This document shows, one piece after another, positions 14,048 through 26,700 of a stretch of DNA of 64,000 bases. Source of the stretch: Progne subis subis (Eukaryota; Chordata; Aves; Passeriformes; Hirundinidae). Both the position numbers and the translations under genes were made by a program. The stretch is taken from contig JAKJHU010000030.1 of assembly GCA_022316685.1 (NCBI GenBank), positions 18,002,893-18,066,892 on the forward strand, read 5' to 3'. The notes beneath the pieces were generated by a model. That model did no database searches, was not told where the DNA came from, and saw only the letters and a program-made list of their open reading frames with translations. Positions within the stretch are counted from its first letter, which is position 1, and every line of letters starts with the position of its first letter.

Positions 14048-14400
14048 TGTCACCCGGCTCTTTGGACTATACTTCCCTCTAGCCACCCCCCGGCTCTCGC
14101 TAGCTCAGTTATTCAGGGGTTTTAGGGAAATATATTTCAGAGAGACAGAATAAAGATTTCAAAAGAGTGGCTCTCACCCCCAGCTTCCGTCCAAGCTTTA
14201 TTCTCGATGTGATGTTCCAGGAGGCCGAGGAGAGAGAGAGAGCCAGGAAGAAACAGGGGTATATCTAGTTTTGGGCCAAGGAAAGATATTGGCCCTGAGC
14301 CAATAGGGTCAGGAGTAGGTATGATAGGGAAAAAGGGTTAAACTACATGACACAGGCTTCAGGGGGACTCTGAGGGGAAAAAACATTCCTCAGAGGAACA
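14048..14400 (-). mobile_element. LTR-like element, about 353 bp
   Basis: On the minus strand the block runs from TGTTCCTCTGAGGAATG to CCGGGTGACA. AATAAA (complement of 14197-14202) comes about two-fifths of the way from the sense end and is followed by a GC-rich U5-like tail ending in CA. A CT-rich stretch (GAGAGAGAG on plus, about 14230) lies upstream of the signal. Composition differs sharply from the AT-rich flanks. I see no target duplication, so the ends may be off or truncated. Confidence 0.6.
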
Positions 14401-14848
14401 CAACTCTTCAGCAGGAAGGGAGAAGTGCTAAACCTCAGAGATGTCCTAGTACCTGGGGAAGGCAGAGTCCCCAATGTGCAGGGGAGCATTTGCACCCTGG
14501 CTGTTCCCAGATGAGCAGCTCAGGGCAGGGAGTGAGAGGACCACAGCTCCTGAGCCTCCTGCCCACCCCATTACCATTCCTGTCAGTGTGTTTGCCGCCA
14601 CACAGGGAGAACTGTCAGGAATGTCAATTTTTAAGTGCAGCTGCAAGGAAAGGCTTTTGTTTTGTAAACACAATGGTCAGGTGTGTCAGGTGTGAGATTT
14701 TCTTTGAAATTTCCCATTCACAGAAAATTCTGAACATTGCTGCCCACTGCAGTCTAATTCAGACTAAATACATTTCTTAGGTGAAATTTCCAAAGAAATG
14801 GGAAGGCTGCTTGTCCATCAGTTCTGCCAGACAGTACTAGGCAAATTT

Positions 14849-14880
14849 AAAAACAAATAAACAAACAAACAAACAAAAAT
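14849..14880. repeat. (AAAC)n microsatellite
   Basis: Several successive AAAC units with A-rich edges. Confidence 0.85.
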
Positions 14881-17800
14881 CCACAAACAAATGAAAAATT
14901 AAAAGGGGTAATTTACTTCTTTTGCAGAAAAGTCTAAGGGAATCACATCACTTTCCTTCTACTGCATGAAAAAGATCATTACAGGGATCCAAATTTCAGT
15001 GGAAGACAGAGATCTGCAACAAATCCAGCACTCTTGACCCTCTTAAAAGGACTGTGAAATCCAGGGTGCCAGAGGCAGGGGAGATAATCGTACAGAGAAT
15101 ATGCTTTGCAGAGATTTTGGCAATGAGACGTGGGAAGAAGCAAGGAAGAGGCGAGACAGAACATCCCTGTCCTCCAGCAATTACAGAAAGGAGAGTGTCA
15201 AATTGATTCGACATGAAGTACAAGTGGCATCTCTGTTTTACATTTTCTTAGAGCCAGGTCCAGAAATATCACCCAGGTGGATTCACAATTTGCTTACCCT
15301 TTCTACAGACTGCAGAGACTGCTTTCAAAGATGTCAGCTATCCTAGATATTCTCCTTTGTAATGCTCTTGGTTAGTAGCTGTCAGAGTCAGAAAATTAAC
15401 TGGAATCCATTAATTTTGCCAGTCTGCCTATGGCTGCTAATTTTTGTCTTTTAGAAAGCAAATGCCTTGTTACTTTATCAAACTTATGTCTCCATACAGC
15501 TGCAATGCATATACAACATATATCCAATAAATGAGCTAGAAAACATGCACAAAGAAAAAAAGTATAATCTACTAAACCAGCTGAAAAAACAGGTGTTGAA
15601 AAATTTCACGCCTCAGACTAACTGGCCTATGTTTATTAATTAATATGAAATACGATTAGCAATAACATAGAATGTAGAATCTTTTTTCTGTTTTGCTTCT
15701 TAATTAGTACAATAAAATGTTAACTATGAAAGAAATTTATGTCCCAGCCTTATTAGACTGGAATTTTCCACTGCTGTGTTGAACACTGAGAAAGAAAATG
15801 CTATGTTGTAATTCTGCAATGACCTACATCCTGAATAATTCAAAAGGGAAGTTCACTGTATGCCTGCAACTCTGATTACAGTGAAAGACAGTGGCAGTAG
15901 ACTGTCCACTGATTAAAAACATCTCCAGCACCTTATTTATAATTAAGGACCTGAAGGAAACAGTGCAGGAAAATGTGTAAGTGTTCCTCAAATATCATAG
16001 AAAATGCTGAGGCTGTTGAGTGATAAATTACCAAAGCTGTAATTCAATCTTAGCTTTCTAATGATCTCATCGATCAGTCACATCTCATGGCTGTGATTCA
16101 TGAAATCATCTGAACCCCCTCCTATTGAGTTATGGCTTTGTTATAAATCCCACAATACCCATTATCCTGACACTGAATATACTCTACCTTATTACAGTAG
16201 CACTCAACTGCCCTGACACCCTTGAGGGGCTATTGGTTTTCCCATCAGGAATTCTGGTTCTCCAAGGATTACAGATCAGAGAGGAGAATAAACTTTGAGC
16301 TGAGCATCTCTGCTTGACCTTAGAAAGGGGAGGATGAGATTGTGATTTGGGTGAAAGCCTTGGCCTGTCAAAGAGCTTGTGCAATTCCTTGTTCACACAG
16401 GCTACACACACAACATTGCCCAAGTCATTTGAGCAGCTGAAGTGCTCAGGGGTGTGGCTGTATCCCCTGGTAAATTGGAGAGCAGAGGGGTCTGAGCCCG
16501 CCCTTGGCACTGGTGACCAACACCCGTGCAGGGCTGAGCAAACCCGCTGATGGAGAAAGGGTCTGGCTGAGGCACTCCTGCTGAAGAAGCACTTTCATTG
16601 TGCCTGACTGTCTTTATTTATATGGGGAAGGTAGGGTGGGTCAGACTCTTTACTTCTTCTTTGGGAAAAAGGTACACTGGTATTTACAGTCCTCCTGCAG
16701 AGGGTGTCCCATTAAGTAAGAATGCCTTAGAATTCCCAGTGGAATGGAGCCACCTGCACAGACTTCACCACTGTTCTGGCATTGACAGGGGAAATGCAGT
16801 CAGTTTAGGAGGAAAAGGAATGGTTCTCAGTGCTTTGGCGTTCACTGCATGATGCCAAAATGGGTCTGTGTACCCCAAACTGGCCTAAACTGGGGCTTAG
16901 CTATGCAGGGCTCTGTGTGTCTGGGAGATCTGGAGAGCTGCATGGGGAAGGGGCTCCTGAGACTTGTGGATCCCTCCTTGCCAGGAGGCAGCTCTGCCCC
17001 CCCTCCAAAACACCCAATTTCTTGTCAATGCTGAGGGCATTGGTGGATGAGCTCTTGACCCCTCAGGTATCCACAGGGCTAAGTGAGAGATGTGCTGACA
17101 TTACCCAGTGCCAGGGAGAAGTAGGAGTGGGGCTGCTCCAGGAGGATCACAAACCAGGAGACCATGCGCAGACAGACACTGTGCCTTCAGCAGCAGGGCA
17201 CAGACCCCCAGCTTCAGAGTGACACCATCCCTAACCAACACTCAGGTCCAGGGTCCATCAGAGTCCAGTCAGGAGTAGCAGGATGTGGGGCTGCTGACAA
17301 ACTGCTTTGTCCCTTGCTCATTTCTACCTCTTGAATGCCACCAATCTCACTTTCTAACCAATTAATACACAATAGCATGGCCAAGGGCCTTCTTCTCCTT
17401 TCTCTCCTGTCCCAGGTCACCTGTTCTGCTCTTGTCAGACTCTCGAAGGTAAATGTGTGAATGAACGGGGTGAGGGCATGCCAGACCATGAATTCAATCC
17501 ACCGAGCCGAGCAGGTGTTTGCTGCTAGTGGATCTCAGAAGGCTGAGCTCACATGGGCTGCATTGAAATGGCTTGTCATGCCTTCCAAAAGCAGGAGCTG
17601 AAAAGAACAGGGCTTGCTCTTGCTTAGCACACTGATGTCTTCTGATAATGCCTCTGCAACCCAGTCTCTGTCTGAACTGTCTCTGAACTTCAATGGAAAA
17701 GCATGTTACTTTTTTTCTCCAAAGCATAGTGATTAATTAAACTTGTCTAAGCCAGTTAAATTCTTCTTTAAGCCATTTCCCTATTGTTAGAACATATAAT

Positions 17801-18046
17801 TCCGTTATTGTGACATTTTAAAGTTCAGTGACAGTTTGGGGGTAGTCTGCTCTGAAGTATAAAGTGAATTTTTAGTGAGCAATTCAATGACATTTCAAAA
17901 AATTCTCACCAAGGTACTTAAAAAATTCCAGCCAAAAATAAATGTTAACTGGTGTCCTTATTCCAGCCATGAAAATCATGACCTCATCTGCAGAATGGCC
18001 TAGATGCTAACCTCTGTGCATGGGATCAGTAAAAAAGGTATAAAGG

Positions 18047-18067
18047 AAAAAAAAAAAAAAAAAAAAA
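18047..18067. repeat. Poly(A) tract
   Basis: 21 consecutive A. Confidence 0.9.
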
Positions 18068-18659
18068 GGATCTGTTCAGTGTTTTGCAAGAAATGTGTGG
18101 ATGATAAGTGTAATGGATGTATATTTTTTTTCCCCATAGCTGTAGTTATTCGTTTATTTGTCATTTGCAGTGCTCATCTAATTAAGTAATAATTTACTCT
18201 TAAAGAGAATTTATTATTTCTAGTAAAAACTGGCATCTTATCCTGATTTTTGACTTGTCATAAATGGTTATCCCACCTGCTGTAAGCAGACAGGGCAGCG
18301 AGTGAGTTACCTGCTCACTTTTACTGATCAGCTGATCCTTCCTAGAAAGAGACCAGTTTCCTTTCCTGAAAAGGTCATCAGTAACATTGTCAGAATTTTG
18401 CTATGTGTGGAGGTCAGACTGGATATCTCTGTGTATTTTGTTTTCAGTCCGTTCCACCACATCCATCTACTTTTAGTAAAGAAAAAACCCGGTGCATTGT
18501 GTACTCATTTGTATGTGCTGAATCTAGTGGAAAAAATGTAATAAGGTGGGAAAGAAAGAATAAAGTAAGATTCCCAGAGCCAATTGATATCACTGCTAAT
18601 TGAAAGAAACCTCATTAATTTCTCTCCTCTGTAAGCTAGGTGCATTTAATAATGTGGGG

Positions 18660-18681
18660 AAAAAAAAAAAAAAAAAAAAAA
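18660..18681. repeat. Poly(A) tract
   Basis: 22 consecutive A, about 120 bp before solo LTR A. Confidence 0.9.
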
Positions 18682-18800
18682 TGCTGATGCTCTTTCCGTG
18701 AATCACACCTTAAAACCTGACTTTTCCTTAAGAATACATTCCAAAAGCCATTAATGAATCTGCATCAACTTCTACAAACTTTGGCACAAACCTGAGAAGT

Positions 18801-18806
18801 TTCAAG
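18801..18806. repeat. Target-site duplication TTCAAG of solo LTR A, left copy
   Basis: Repeated exactly at 19097-19102, directly outside the LTR ends. Confidence 0.85.
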
Positions 18807-19096
18807 TGTTGCCATATTATGTGAGCTTTTGTGAGATGTTTATAGCCCTGACTTAATTCTCCCACAGCTTTCTGATGTAAACATCTTGTTTTCCACATTC
18901 CTTTCTGATGATAGTCAACTGATGGACTTCTAGCCTGGCCAGTAGGATGGAGAGGTGGTAGCCTTGTTCTCCAATCCCTGGCCATTCTTAAAAACCTATA
19001 AAAACGAGGTCTTTATAAACAATAAAGTTCTTTCTTCTTCAACCTTCATCTTGTAGAGTCAAATCTGTGAGTATTTACTCATGTCCACTAGAGACA
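18807..19096 (+). mobile_element. Solo LTR (copy A) with 6-bp target duplication
   Basis: A 290-bp LTR begins TGTTGCCATATTATG and ends CTAGAGACA. TTCAAG occurs at 18801-18806 and again at 19097-19102. It contains a CCAAT box (18971-18975), a TATA box TATAAAAA (18997-19004) and AATAAA (19021-19026), the expected order for a retroviral promoter and poly(A) signal. No internal retroviral sequence lies on either side, so it is a solo LTR left by LTR-LTR recombination. It is the same family as the interrupted LTR at 49151-52688, on the opposite strand. Confidence 0.9.
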
Positions 19097-19102
19097 TTCA
19101 AG
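19097..19102. repeat. Target-site duplication TTCAAG of solo LTR A, right copy
   Basis: Partner of 18801-18806. Confidence 0.85.
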
Positions 19103-22100
19103 TTTGCTTCCAGCATCCAGTGGTCATTAATGTTCTGGGTAAAAGGATTCAGCTCCAACACTTAGACATTTTATTTAGGTGTCCACTTCTAGAGATGTGA
19201 TTTAGGGGCTACAGCAGGGGCTGGGGCCCTTTGAGAGGCCCAGCAGTTCTCACCTGGACTGCAGGTGTTGGTCCGGAAGGGCGCAGATCAGCCACTGTAA
19301 CCAGCTCCCTGTGGTTTCCTGACACACAGGAGTTTAGAGACCTGGATAAAGCCTTTGGTCTCCAGTGACTGTAGTGAGACCTGAAATGTTTGGCTCACAT
19401 GGACATGTGAATTTAAGCATTTAAATTCATCAGTTGTGAGCTGAAGCCCTTCCCAAGTTTCTTACTGAGCTCTGGAGTGCCAGCAGTGTGCACAGTTCTC
19501 TTCAGTCTGTCTTAGGGCCACATTCATTTGCAGTCTCCAGTGATGGAAAAGAGGATAGTCTGATGTGACCTCCATGGAAGCAAGGAAAGGTTAGAGTTGC
19601 TGAGCTAGTTCAGCACATTGCAGAGAAATGGAAAGTTCTCTCAATACTTCTGATTACAAATTCATTTGAAGGCAGGAAAACACTCAGGATGTACAGGACG
19701 TGATGTTAACAACAAGCAAGTTTTGGATCTGACAAAGGGCAGGGATAGCCTTACAGACCTTTTAAATTGCATTTCCTCACTGAAAAAGTTATTACAAAGA
19801 AAAGCTTCTTAGTGATCTATATAATACAGGAATAAACTGAAATGCATGTTTCACCAAACAGGCCCAGTAGCACTAGAGCTGAACTTCCTCTGAGGACAAA
19901 ATGAGATGCCACACTCTTTTCTGGACCTGTGTAGGTCACACCAGCCGATGCAAATGCACTATGACAGCCAGACAGCCTTAATCACCATCACAAAAAGCTG
20001 TCACTGCTACATAGTTATCCCCTGCTGACAAGACAGGTTAGGGTCCTCTGATTACTGAATCCATTGCATAGTCTGCCTCAGCAAGATAACAAAAATGCCT
20101 AGTAAGAAGTGTGAAAGGAGCTGCCCCAGTTATCCATCCCCTGTCATGCACTGAGTAACTGTTGCTTCTCTGAAACTTGGGCCTTGCTGGGGAGGGGAGA
20201 AGGGATAACAGGACAGCTTCCTTTTGGATCTCTGCTGAAACTCAGATTAACAGCCATACCAAGGGGAAAAAAAAAAGTGAAGTACCCAGTGTGTCTGTTT
20301 TATCATCCATGAATATAAATTAAAGAGTTTAAGTGGTCCTTAAATAGATATTTGGACTAATATTCCTCATTATAATAGATTACATAACTGGCTGTTAGGA
20401 AGCCAAGCTGTAAAGATTATTAAAAGCTTGAAAGCATTCCGCTCCATTCCTTACATTTTTTGTCAGTTGTGTAAGTGTTTATCAGATCTGGGATAGAATG
20501 AAGGCATCCCCACAGATACATGTTCAGTCACCATTAGAATAGCATATCTCTGCAAAGATCCATGACTCCTTCTCCAGCAGCAGGAGCAGACAGAAAATTA
20601 TGTCAGAAAGTTTCATTTTCTGATCACAGCACCTTTCTTTCAGGGATTCCTGGTGACATAAACTATGGGAGAGCAAATGGAGGACAGAACAGAGAGCACA
20701 ATGGAGCTTAATGATATCCTGGCCTTGATGGGATACAGGCCGTGGGATAAGCAACCAGAGGTAGGAGAAGAACTGGGAAAGTGCAGCATGTGCAGGTATC
20801 AAGGGTTTTGAAACAATGTAGTTTTGTAAGACTGGCAAAAAATAGGCTGATTCTGTAACTAGTGGGAAATACTTGCTTCAGGATGTGACTGTTAGACTGT
20901 AACTGCTTTGGGCTGCAACAGTATGTAAAACTGAACTGAGAAGAAAATAAATTGCTTCAACTTTGACTGCAACCCCATTTTTGTTTGGACTTCAATGACT
21001 TCAACTCTGACTTCTTTTTGCCCTGGCCTTTGATTTTTTTTTTGCCTGGGCTTCTTGCTTGGACTACTTCTTGCACGCCTCCTTTGAAGTCCCATCTCTC
21101 AGTCACGCAGCAATAAACCGTGGAGCTGTGTTCCAGTCTGGATTATGTGATCCTAACCTAACCTATGCTATCAGACCTGTAAGGGAGGTGTATCTTACCT
21201 TTGATGCTCCACAAATCAAGACACCAGTGTTACTTCCTTGTTTAGCCTTCTCCTAACAGTGATGGAGAGGACTCTGTGGGAACAATTAATTCTTTCTGGT
21301 TTAGGATGTGTTATCCCGTATCTGAATTCGCCTCAGTAAATCTTGGAGCAGCAACTGCCACCCCTTGCCAACCAAATCAGTAATCCTCCTTCTCTTCAAA
21401 GGACAACATCTATGAATGTAAGTTTAGAAGACAAATGCAAAAATTTGTCTAGTTGTAAGATTAATGTCTAGGAATGGTCACAACTGTGCAATTTAAGTGC
21501 CTGGCCTGGCAGATTTGTATGGGAACTGGATATTTAAGAATGATAATCTTGATGAAGTTTTAGAAATATGAAAATACTCTAGGGGAAAATTTGGACTTTT
21601 GAATATGCAACAATGCATATTTGATGCCCAATTATGTGTAAAGCGCTTGCCCAGCATGCAAGAAGCAGAAAAACCTGGAATGTGCCTTGCTCTCACATTC
21701 TCTTCATCCAAACAGAGCTCAGTGATTAGGCAGCCTTGAGCATGTGGAGCATGGTTTGACCTACTTAGCTCCAGAGTGTGAGTGAAACACACTCTGTAAA
21801 ATAAAAGAGAAACAATAGCTCTTGCAGTGGAACTGCAGTCCTGGGTTTTGTGGCTCTGTGGCATCCATGGTTGCCATGGTGATGCTACAGTGTACTGCAA
21901 TAGTTACAGGTGTAGTTAAGGTTACCAATTTCATTCCATACCTTTGGACTCTCATACCTTTGCCCTGTATATACTCCCACTAAATCAGGCATGTACAATT
22001 CATTGCAAAGATACTAATCTGAATCTGCAACTCTGTTCCATTTGCACAGTGCTTAAAATTAAAGCAAAGCTCACCTAGAGGATGAAGGTTTTATGATTGT

Positions 22101-22116
22101 TTACAACCAACCAGTT

Positions 22117-22196
22117 GTGGGGTTTTTTTTGGTGGGAGGTGGGGGGGTGGGGGTGTTTGGTGGTGTTTTTTTGGTGGTTTTTTTTTTTTTTTTTTC
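22117..22196. repeat. G/T-rich low-complexity tract with a potential G-quadruplex
   Basis: T-runs alternate with G-runs. The segment 22131-22153 contains at least four runs of three or more G separated by short loops, then a long T-run. Confidence 0.85.
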
Positions 22197-23462
22197 CTTT
22201 TTACATTAAACAAGATTTGCTTAATCCATTTTCCAGTGGGTTAGAGGAGATGGAAAATACAGTTTTGCTTGAAAAGGAAAAAAAAAATCAGATAAACCTA
22301 TAAACAACTTACATGCCCTTTAAAAGGCACAATTATAATACTGTTTAAGTATAGGATTGCAAATTAACTTGTGCATGTATTTTCTAAATTGGATGTCAGA
22401 GCCTGTAAATGTCATTTGCACATTCAGTTATCAGTCCTGAATACTCCTCTCTCATTGAATTCACAGCTGCATACCTTTGCCCTAATGTGCATAGGAAGCA
22501 TTCCAAAAATCACAGAACACCTAATGAAAACAAAGAACCAGAGGAAAAGCAGTGCACTAGTTACATGGGCTTCTGAGCACAAAAAGCTGCCTTTGTGTAT
22601 ATCTGTTCCATTGTTTCTATTGTCACAGTACCTGCCAGCTTGGTCATAAATGAAATAAAGAATGAGTCCATCAAGAACCTTTGCCTGTAACATCAAACAT
22701 GGGAAAAAAACCCAGGGTTGTTTGACTAACAGAGCACCCCTGCTCTGTTTGTGACACCCCTTCTCCTGGTAAGATTACTGCTATCAGACAGTCTTTGAGC
22801 TGCCTGTCACCGCATTGTTCACATGTTAGCAAACCCAGACCTGTGCTGTCACTGGAGTAGAGGAAAGCCACTCTCTCCTGGTCCTGGGGAAACTGTCTCA
22901 TTACAGTGATAACAGAAATCGTCTCAAGGAGAGGAACTACCCAACAGTGGACTGTTTTCTTTAGTGTTTTCAATGCAATTCAAGGAAAAGTGAAAAGAAA
23001 ACAAAAACCTGAGAGATGATAGCAGGTGCAGTTAAAAGAGTTCAGGACATCCTAAGATTGTCACAAATATAAATAACACAAAAGGCTGAAAAGACCAAAT
23101 AGCCCTTCAGAAAACTCACTTCCTTCCACCCACCCTCAGGCAGACCCACTGTGGATCCTGAGTCTGCCTTTCTCTCTATGAGGTCATCTCTGTGCTCAGC
23201 AGTCACCCTGATGATCAGAACAACTAATCAGAATTAAATCAACAGCATATTAACAGATTATGGGGGAGATTTTAAGAGCCCCATGCTCAGTATTTTTCTT
23301 TCTCAGACTCTGTCCTGAAGTTTGCTCAACTTTCAATACTCAGTTTTCCCAGTTTAAAAAATATGGAGGGAGCCAAATGTGAGGTGGCAGGTAAGCAAGA
23401 GAATTTACTACTACACATTTGTGGTAATTTGATCTCAATATAACAACTAGGTCCATCTATGG

Positions 23463-23465
<3 letters not shown>

Positions 23466-23514
<49 letters not shown>
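23466..23514. repeat. Long poly(A) tract
   Basis: 49 consecutive A, the longest pure homopolymer in the window. No recognisable retrogene or LINE lies upstream. Confidence 0.95.
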
Positions 23515-23517
<3 letters not shown>

Positions 23518-23750
23518 GGAGTCCTGGGCACATGGACAATCCCTCCAACTGTCCTGGCTGGGACCCCAGGAAAGCATTGCCTTTGACCTTAGTCCATGGG
23601 AAAAAACTTCCAACACTTTGAGATGAATTAAAAGCAACAAAGATTTGAAATAAATAGTAGTTTAGTTTGTCACCAGATGAAAATTTGTAATTTTGGGTTT
23701 TTAGTATGGAGATAGATGAGAGCAAGATGGAGGATTTGGGGCAGTGTCTC

Positions 23751-23774
23751 TTCTTCTTCTTCTTCTTCTTCTTC
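23751..23774. repeat. (TTC)n microsatellite
   Basis: Eight successive TTC units, a homopyrimidine triplet repeat. Confidence 0.9.
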
Positions 23775-26700
23775 TACTCCATTTTCTGCTGTGACAGTGG
23801 CACAGAGACATTGGTAGAATGGGTTTGATGGGGAAATTGCATGTTTAAAATAGGTAGTGATTATTGGCACAAAACTGTAAATATAGTACATTTTAAGACT
23901 TAAATGGACTAGAAACCTTTAAAAGACCTTGGAATTCACTGGCCAGGGTTCTTGCCAGCTGTGTTTTCCAGCGCACTAAGCCAGGTGTTAGTGGCCCACG
24001 AACCTTGAGATAAGAAACTGAATAAACATCTCTAAAGACCAAAAAGCTGCAAGTTCCATTCATTTTTTAACCCTGGTACAGGACTTCATGTGAGAGAAAA
24101 CTCTCGACTCTCACAAAAAAAAAAAAAAAAAGTGTATTGTTGGTTTTACACTGGCACCAGTGGGAGTTGGAGTAGGGCTCAATCTCATCTCCTGGCTGAG
24201 CTGGACATGGACACCCAGAAAGAGAACACTCATTCCTCTTCCCTGGATTCAGATTACTATCTCCAAAACACAGTTTGACACCTGTCATTTGTACTAATTT
24301 TTCAACAGACCACCCCAATACTTCTTCCCTGGCTCTGCTCCAGCCTTCTTGGAGCAGGGGAAAGAGGACAATGGGAGACATTTCCATCCTGTCAGAAATA
24401 TTTTTTTCTTACTGGGATGCAGGTGCCAAGCATGTACTCAGCTCTGAATCCATCTGCCTGTAGAAAGCTGAGAACTTTGTTCATTGACTTTCAGCTCTGA
24501 ATACAGTAAGGATATCACAGACAGGAAAATTTGGTCCTATTCCTGAGGTAGAGGATATAATATACCAGTATCTGTGACAATTAAGGGTTATTTTAAATGT
24601 ATTTCCTCAAGTTTTTCACCTGAAACTGAATGTTGTACCAAACTTTTTTTTTTTTTAATTAATTAATTTTCACAAATTTACATGTTCAGCAAAGATTTTA
24701 ACTGAATTCTAAGAAAGAGAAGAACTTAACAGAGAGATTAATTACATGGGGCTTGCATCAGTCACCATATTACATTTTCATGGAACATGAAAATAGAAAC
24801 CTCAAGACATCAGTGTACATTCCATGAGTGTTGGATCCTGGACTGCAGAGATCCTTATGGACAGAGACCTCATTGCACAATCTGTGCATCTGATTGATTT
24901 CTTGGAAGTACACAATGGTCTGTATCAGAAATTGAAGTGTTTTTTGTAATTTTTTGGCTTGTTTTTCAAGGGTCTTGGAGGAAACCCATTCTGGTTTATG
25001 ACAGTCCCTTATGAGTACAAGTTTTGTAAGAAGCAGGACATTTACATTAATGCCATGTACAGTGCCTGGCAAAATGGAACCAACTGTTCCTTGCTGCCAA
25101 GTTCCAGTCTCTTCTTTCCTAACTTGCTCAGCCCAAACCAAGCCCAGGCTCAGCTCTGGATAGAGCTGACTTAGCTTGAAATACATCTCTACCCTTCTCT
25201 GTTTGGCTGCAAGCCAAACTCAACTTATATAAGGAGAGATGTTACTGTTGTTGTATCCTGTTCTTTGCAGAAAGATGACTTCAGTGAGTCTCCATGTTTT
25301 GTGCTTCACTTGTACAAATTTTGTATAAAAGCCAGTTTATCCTTGTTACTTCTGCAAAAGGACATGAAACTGACTTTTAATTTCTCTTTAGCTAATTGAC
25401 CATGACTGCTCTTGCCCCAAATGAAAATTGGGAGTGTATCCTATATTCAATAGTTTCAGGCACCTCAGTTTCTCTCCCTGGAGCTCCAACGCACTGAAGC
25501 AATCAAAAGGATCAAATCTGGATTTGATTTAGGGTTCACTCCAGGCATACACACAGTCAGGAGGTCCCTGTTGAGTCTGAAGCAGAGTAACTGTAATGGG
25601 AGCTGAAATAAGAGGCAATTTCTCAGTGCTGGGAGCCAAGGCCCCTGGCTTGGAACTAGCCCATGGCATGCCAAACCACAAATGAACCTCTGTAAAACTC
25701 ATCCATCACAGTGACCCTTTCCCCCACAGGAACCCAGGGAGCTGGAGCTGAGGGATTTCTACATAGGAAGGCTGTGGCTGTAGAGCCACAGGGAAGAATT
25801 AGAAAGGTTATTTGGTCACACGCACAAATCCGATGAATAGAAGCTGGACACAAATTCATTGCCTTGTGATCCCTCAAATCCCACATGGTTATGATTCCTT
25901 TATTGCCAAAAAGAAAGGTCAGATTGATTCTTGGTGTAATCCTTGTGGTCAAGAGCATGGAACCCAAGAATGATTTTGGTCCTTTGCTAGTGGCTAATGT
26001 TTTACTGCAAACGCAGTGCTGTTTTTTGTGTTTCCAAGAATCAAAGAACAGGTTTACACATGTGCAATTCAAATGTACGTTATCTGAAGTACACAAAACC
26101 CTTATTCACACGGGATCAGGCTTTGGACACTTCTTTAACATCAAGGACAGAAACCAGCTCTGTGGAATTGCCTGTAGATCTGACAATAAATGGCATATCT
26201 ATGATGTAACGAATTTGGTTATCTCTATGCTCTTGCCAAGGAACTATTATAGCTTACAATCCAATCTATAGCTAATGTCTGTGCAGATGAATATTGTTTT
26301 CTGTTTCCACCATTTAAAAATAGTTCTCTGCCTTATCCCATTCTCTCTTTCATGGTGAAGTTTTTTGTCTTTTTCAGCAGAAGGAAGCATAGAATTGATC
26401 CAGCATTCAGCACAACTGAGGGTGAAAACCTTCAGAAAGAGACTGAAAGTACAGAAACCTATTCCCTTCAGTGCTTCTATTTCTGATTTGTTCAATGTTG
26501 CAGACATAATAAAATTTTATGCTACAGATTTCTATAAAGAAAATCTATGGAAACTGCAGAGCAAAACAACTTGTATAGAAGGAACACAAAGAGCAGGGAG
26601 AATTAACTAACTCTTTTCAGTTTAAATACATTGATAATAAAACCACAAATTCATGAATCTCTACATTGCTGAGGCTGGAATGAATTTGTTTTGTGAATAT

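Larger units (their letters stand above)
14401..18800. other. Unique DNA, possible conserved noncoding blocks, no gene seen
   Basis: Frames such as 16830-17222 (plus) show no recognisable domain. The segment about 16010-16115 is a balanced-composition block rich in TAAT/ATTA and ATCGAT motifs. The segment 17730-17890 is similar. Both could be regulatory (inference). Poly(A) tracts lie at 18047-18067 and 18660-18681. Confidence 0.5.

Noticed and set aside
20930..21260. LTR-like AATAAA motifs near 20946 and 21110
   Set aside because: The sequence between them is pyrimidine-rich without TG...CA ends or flanking duplication.
23940..24110. A possible LTR 3' region (GAATAAACATCTCT followed by a CA-ended stretch)
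   Set aside because: No matching start, TATA box or target duplication could be found.
25656..26271. Overlapping 146- and 128-codon frames on opposite strands
   Set aside because: No recognisable domain, no splice or promoter support; likely chance.
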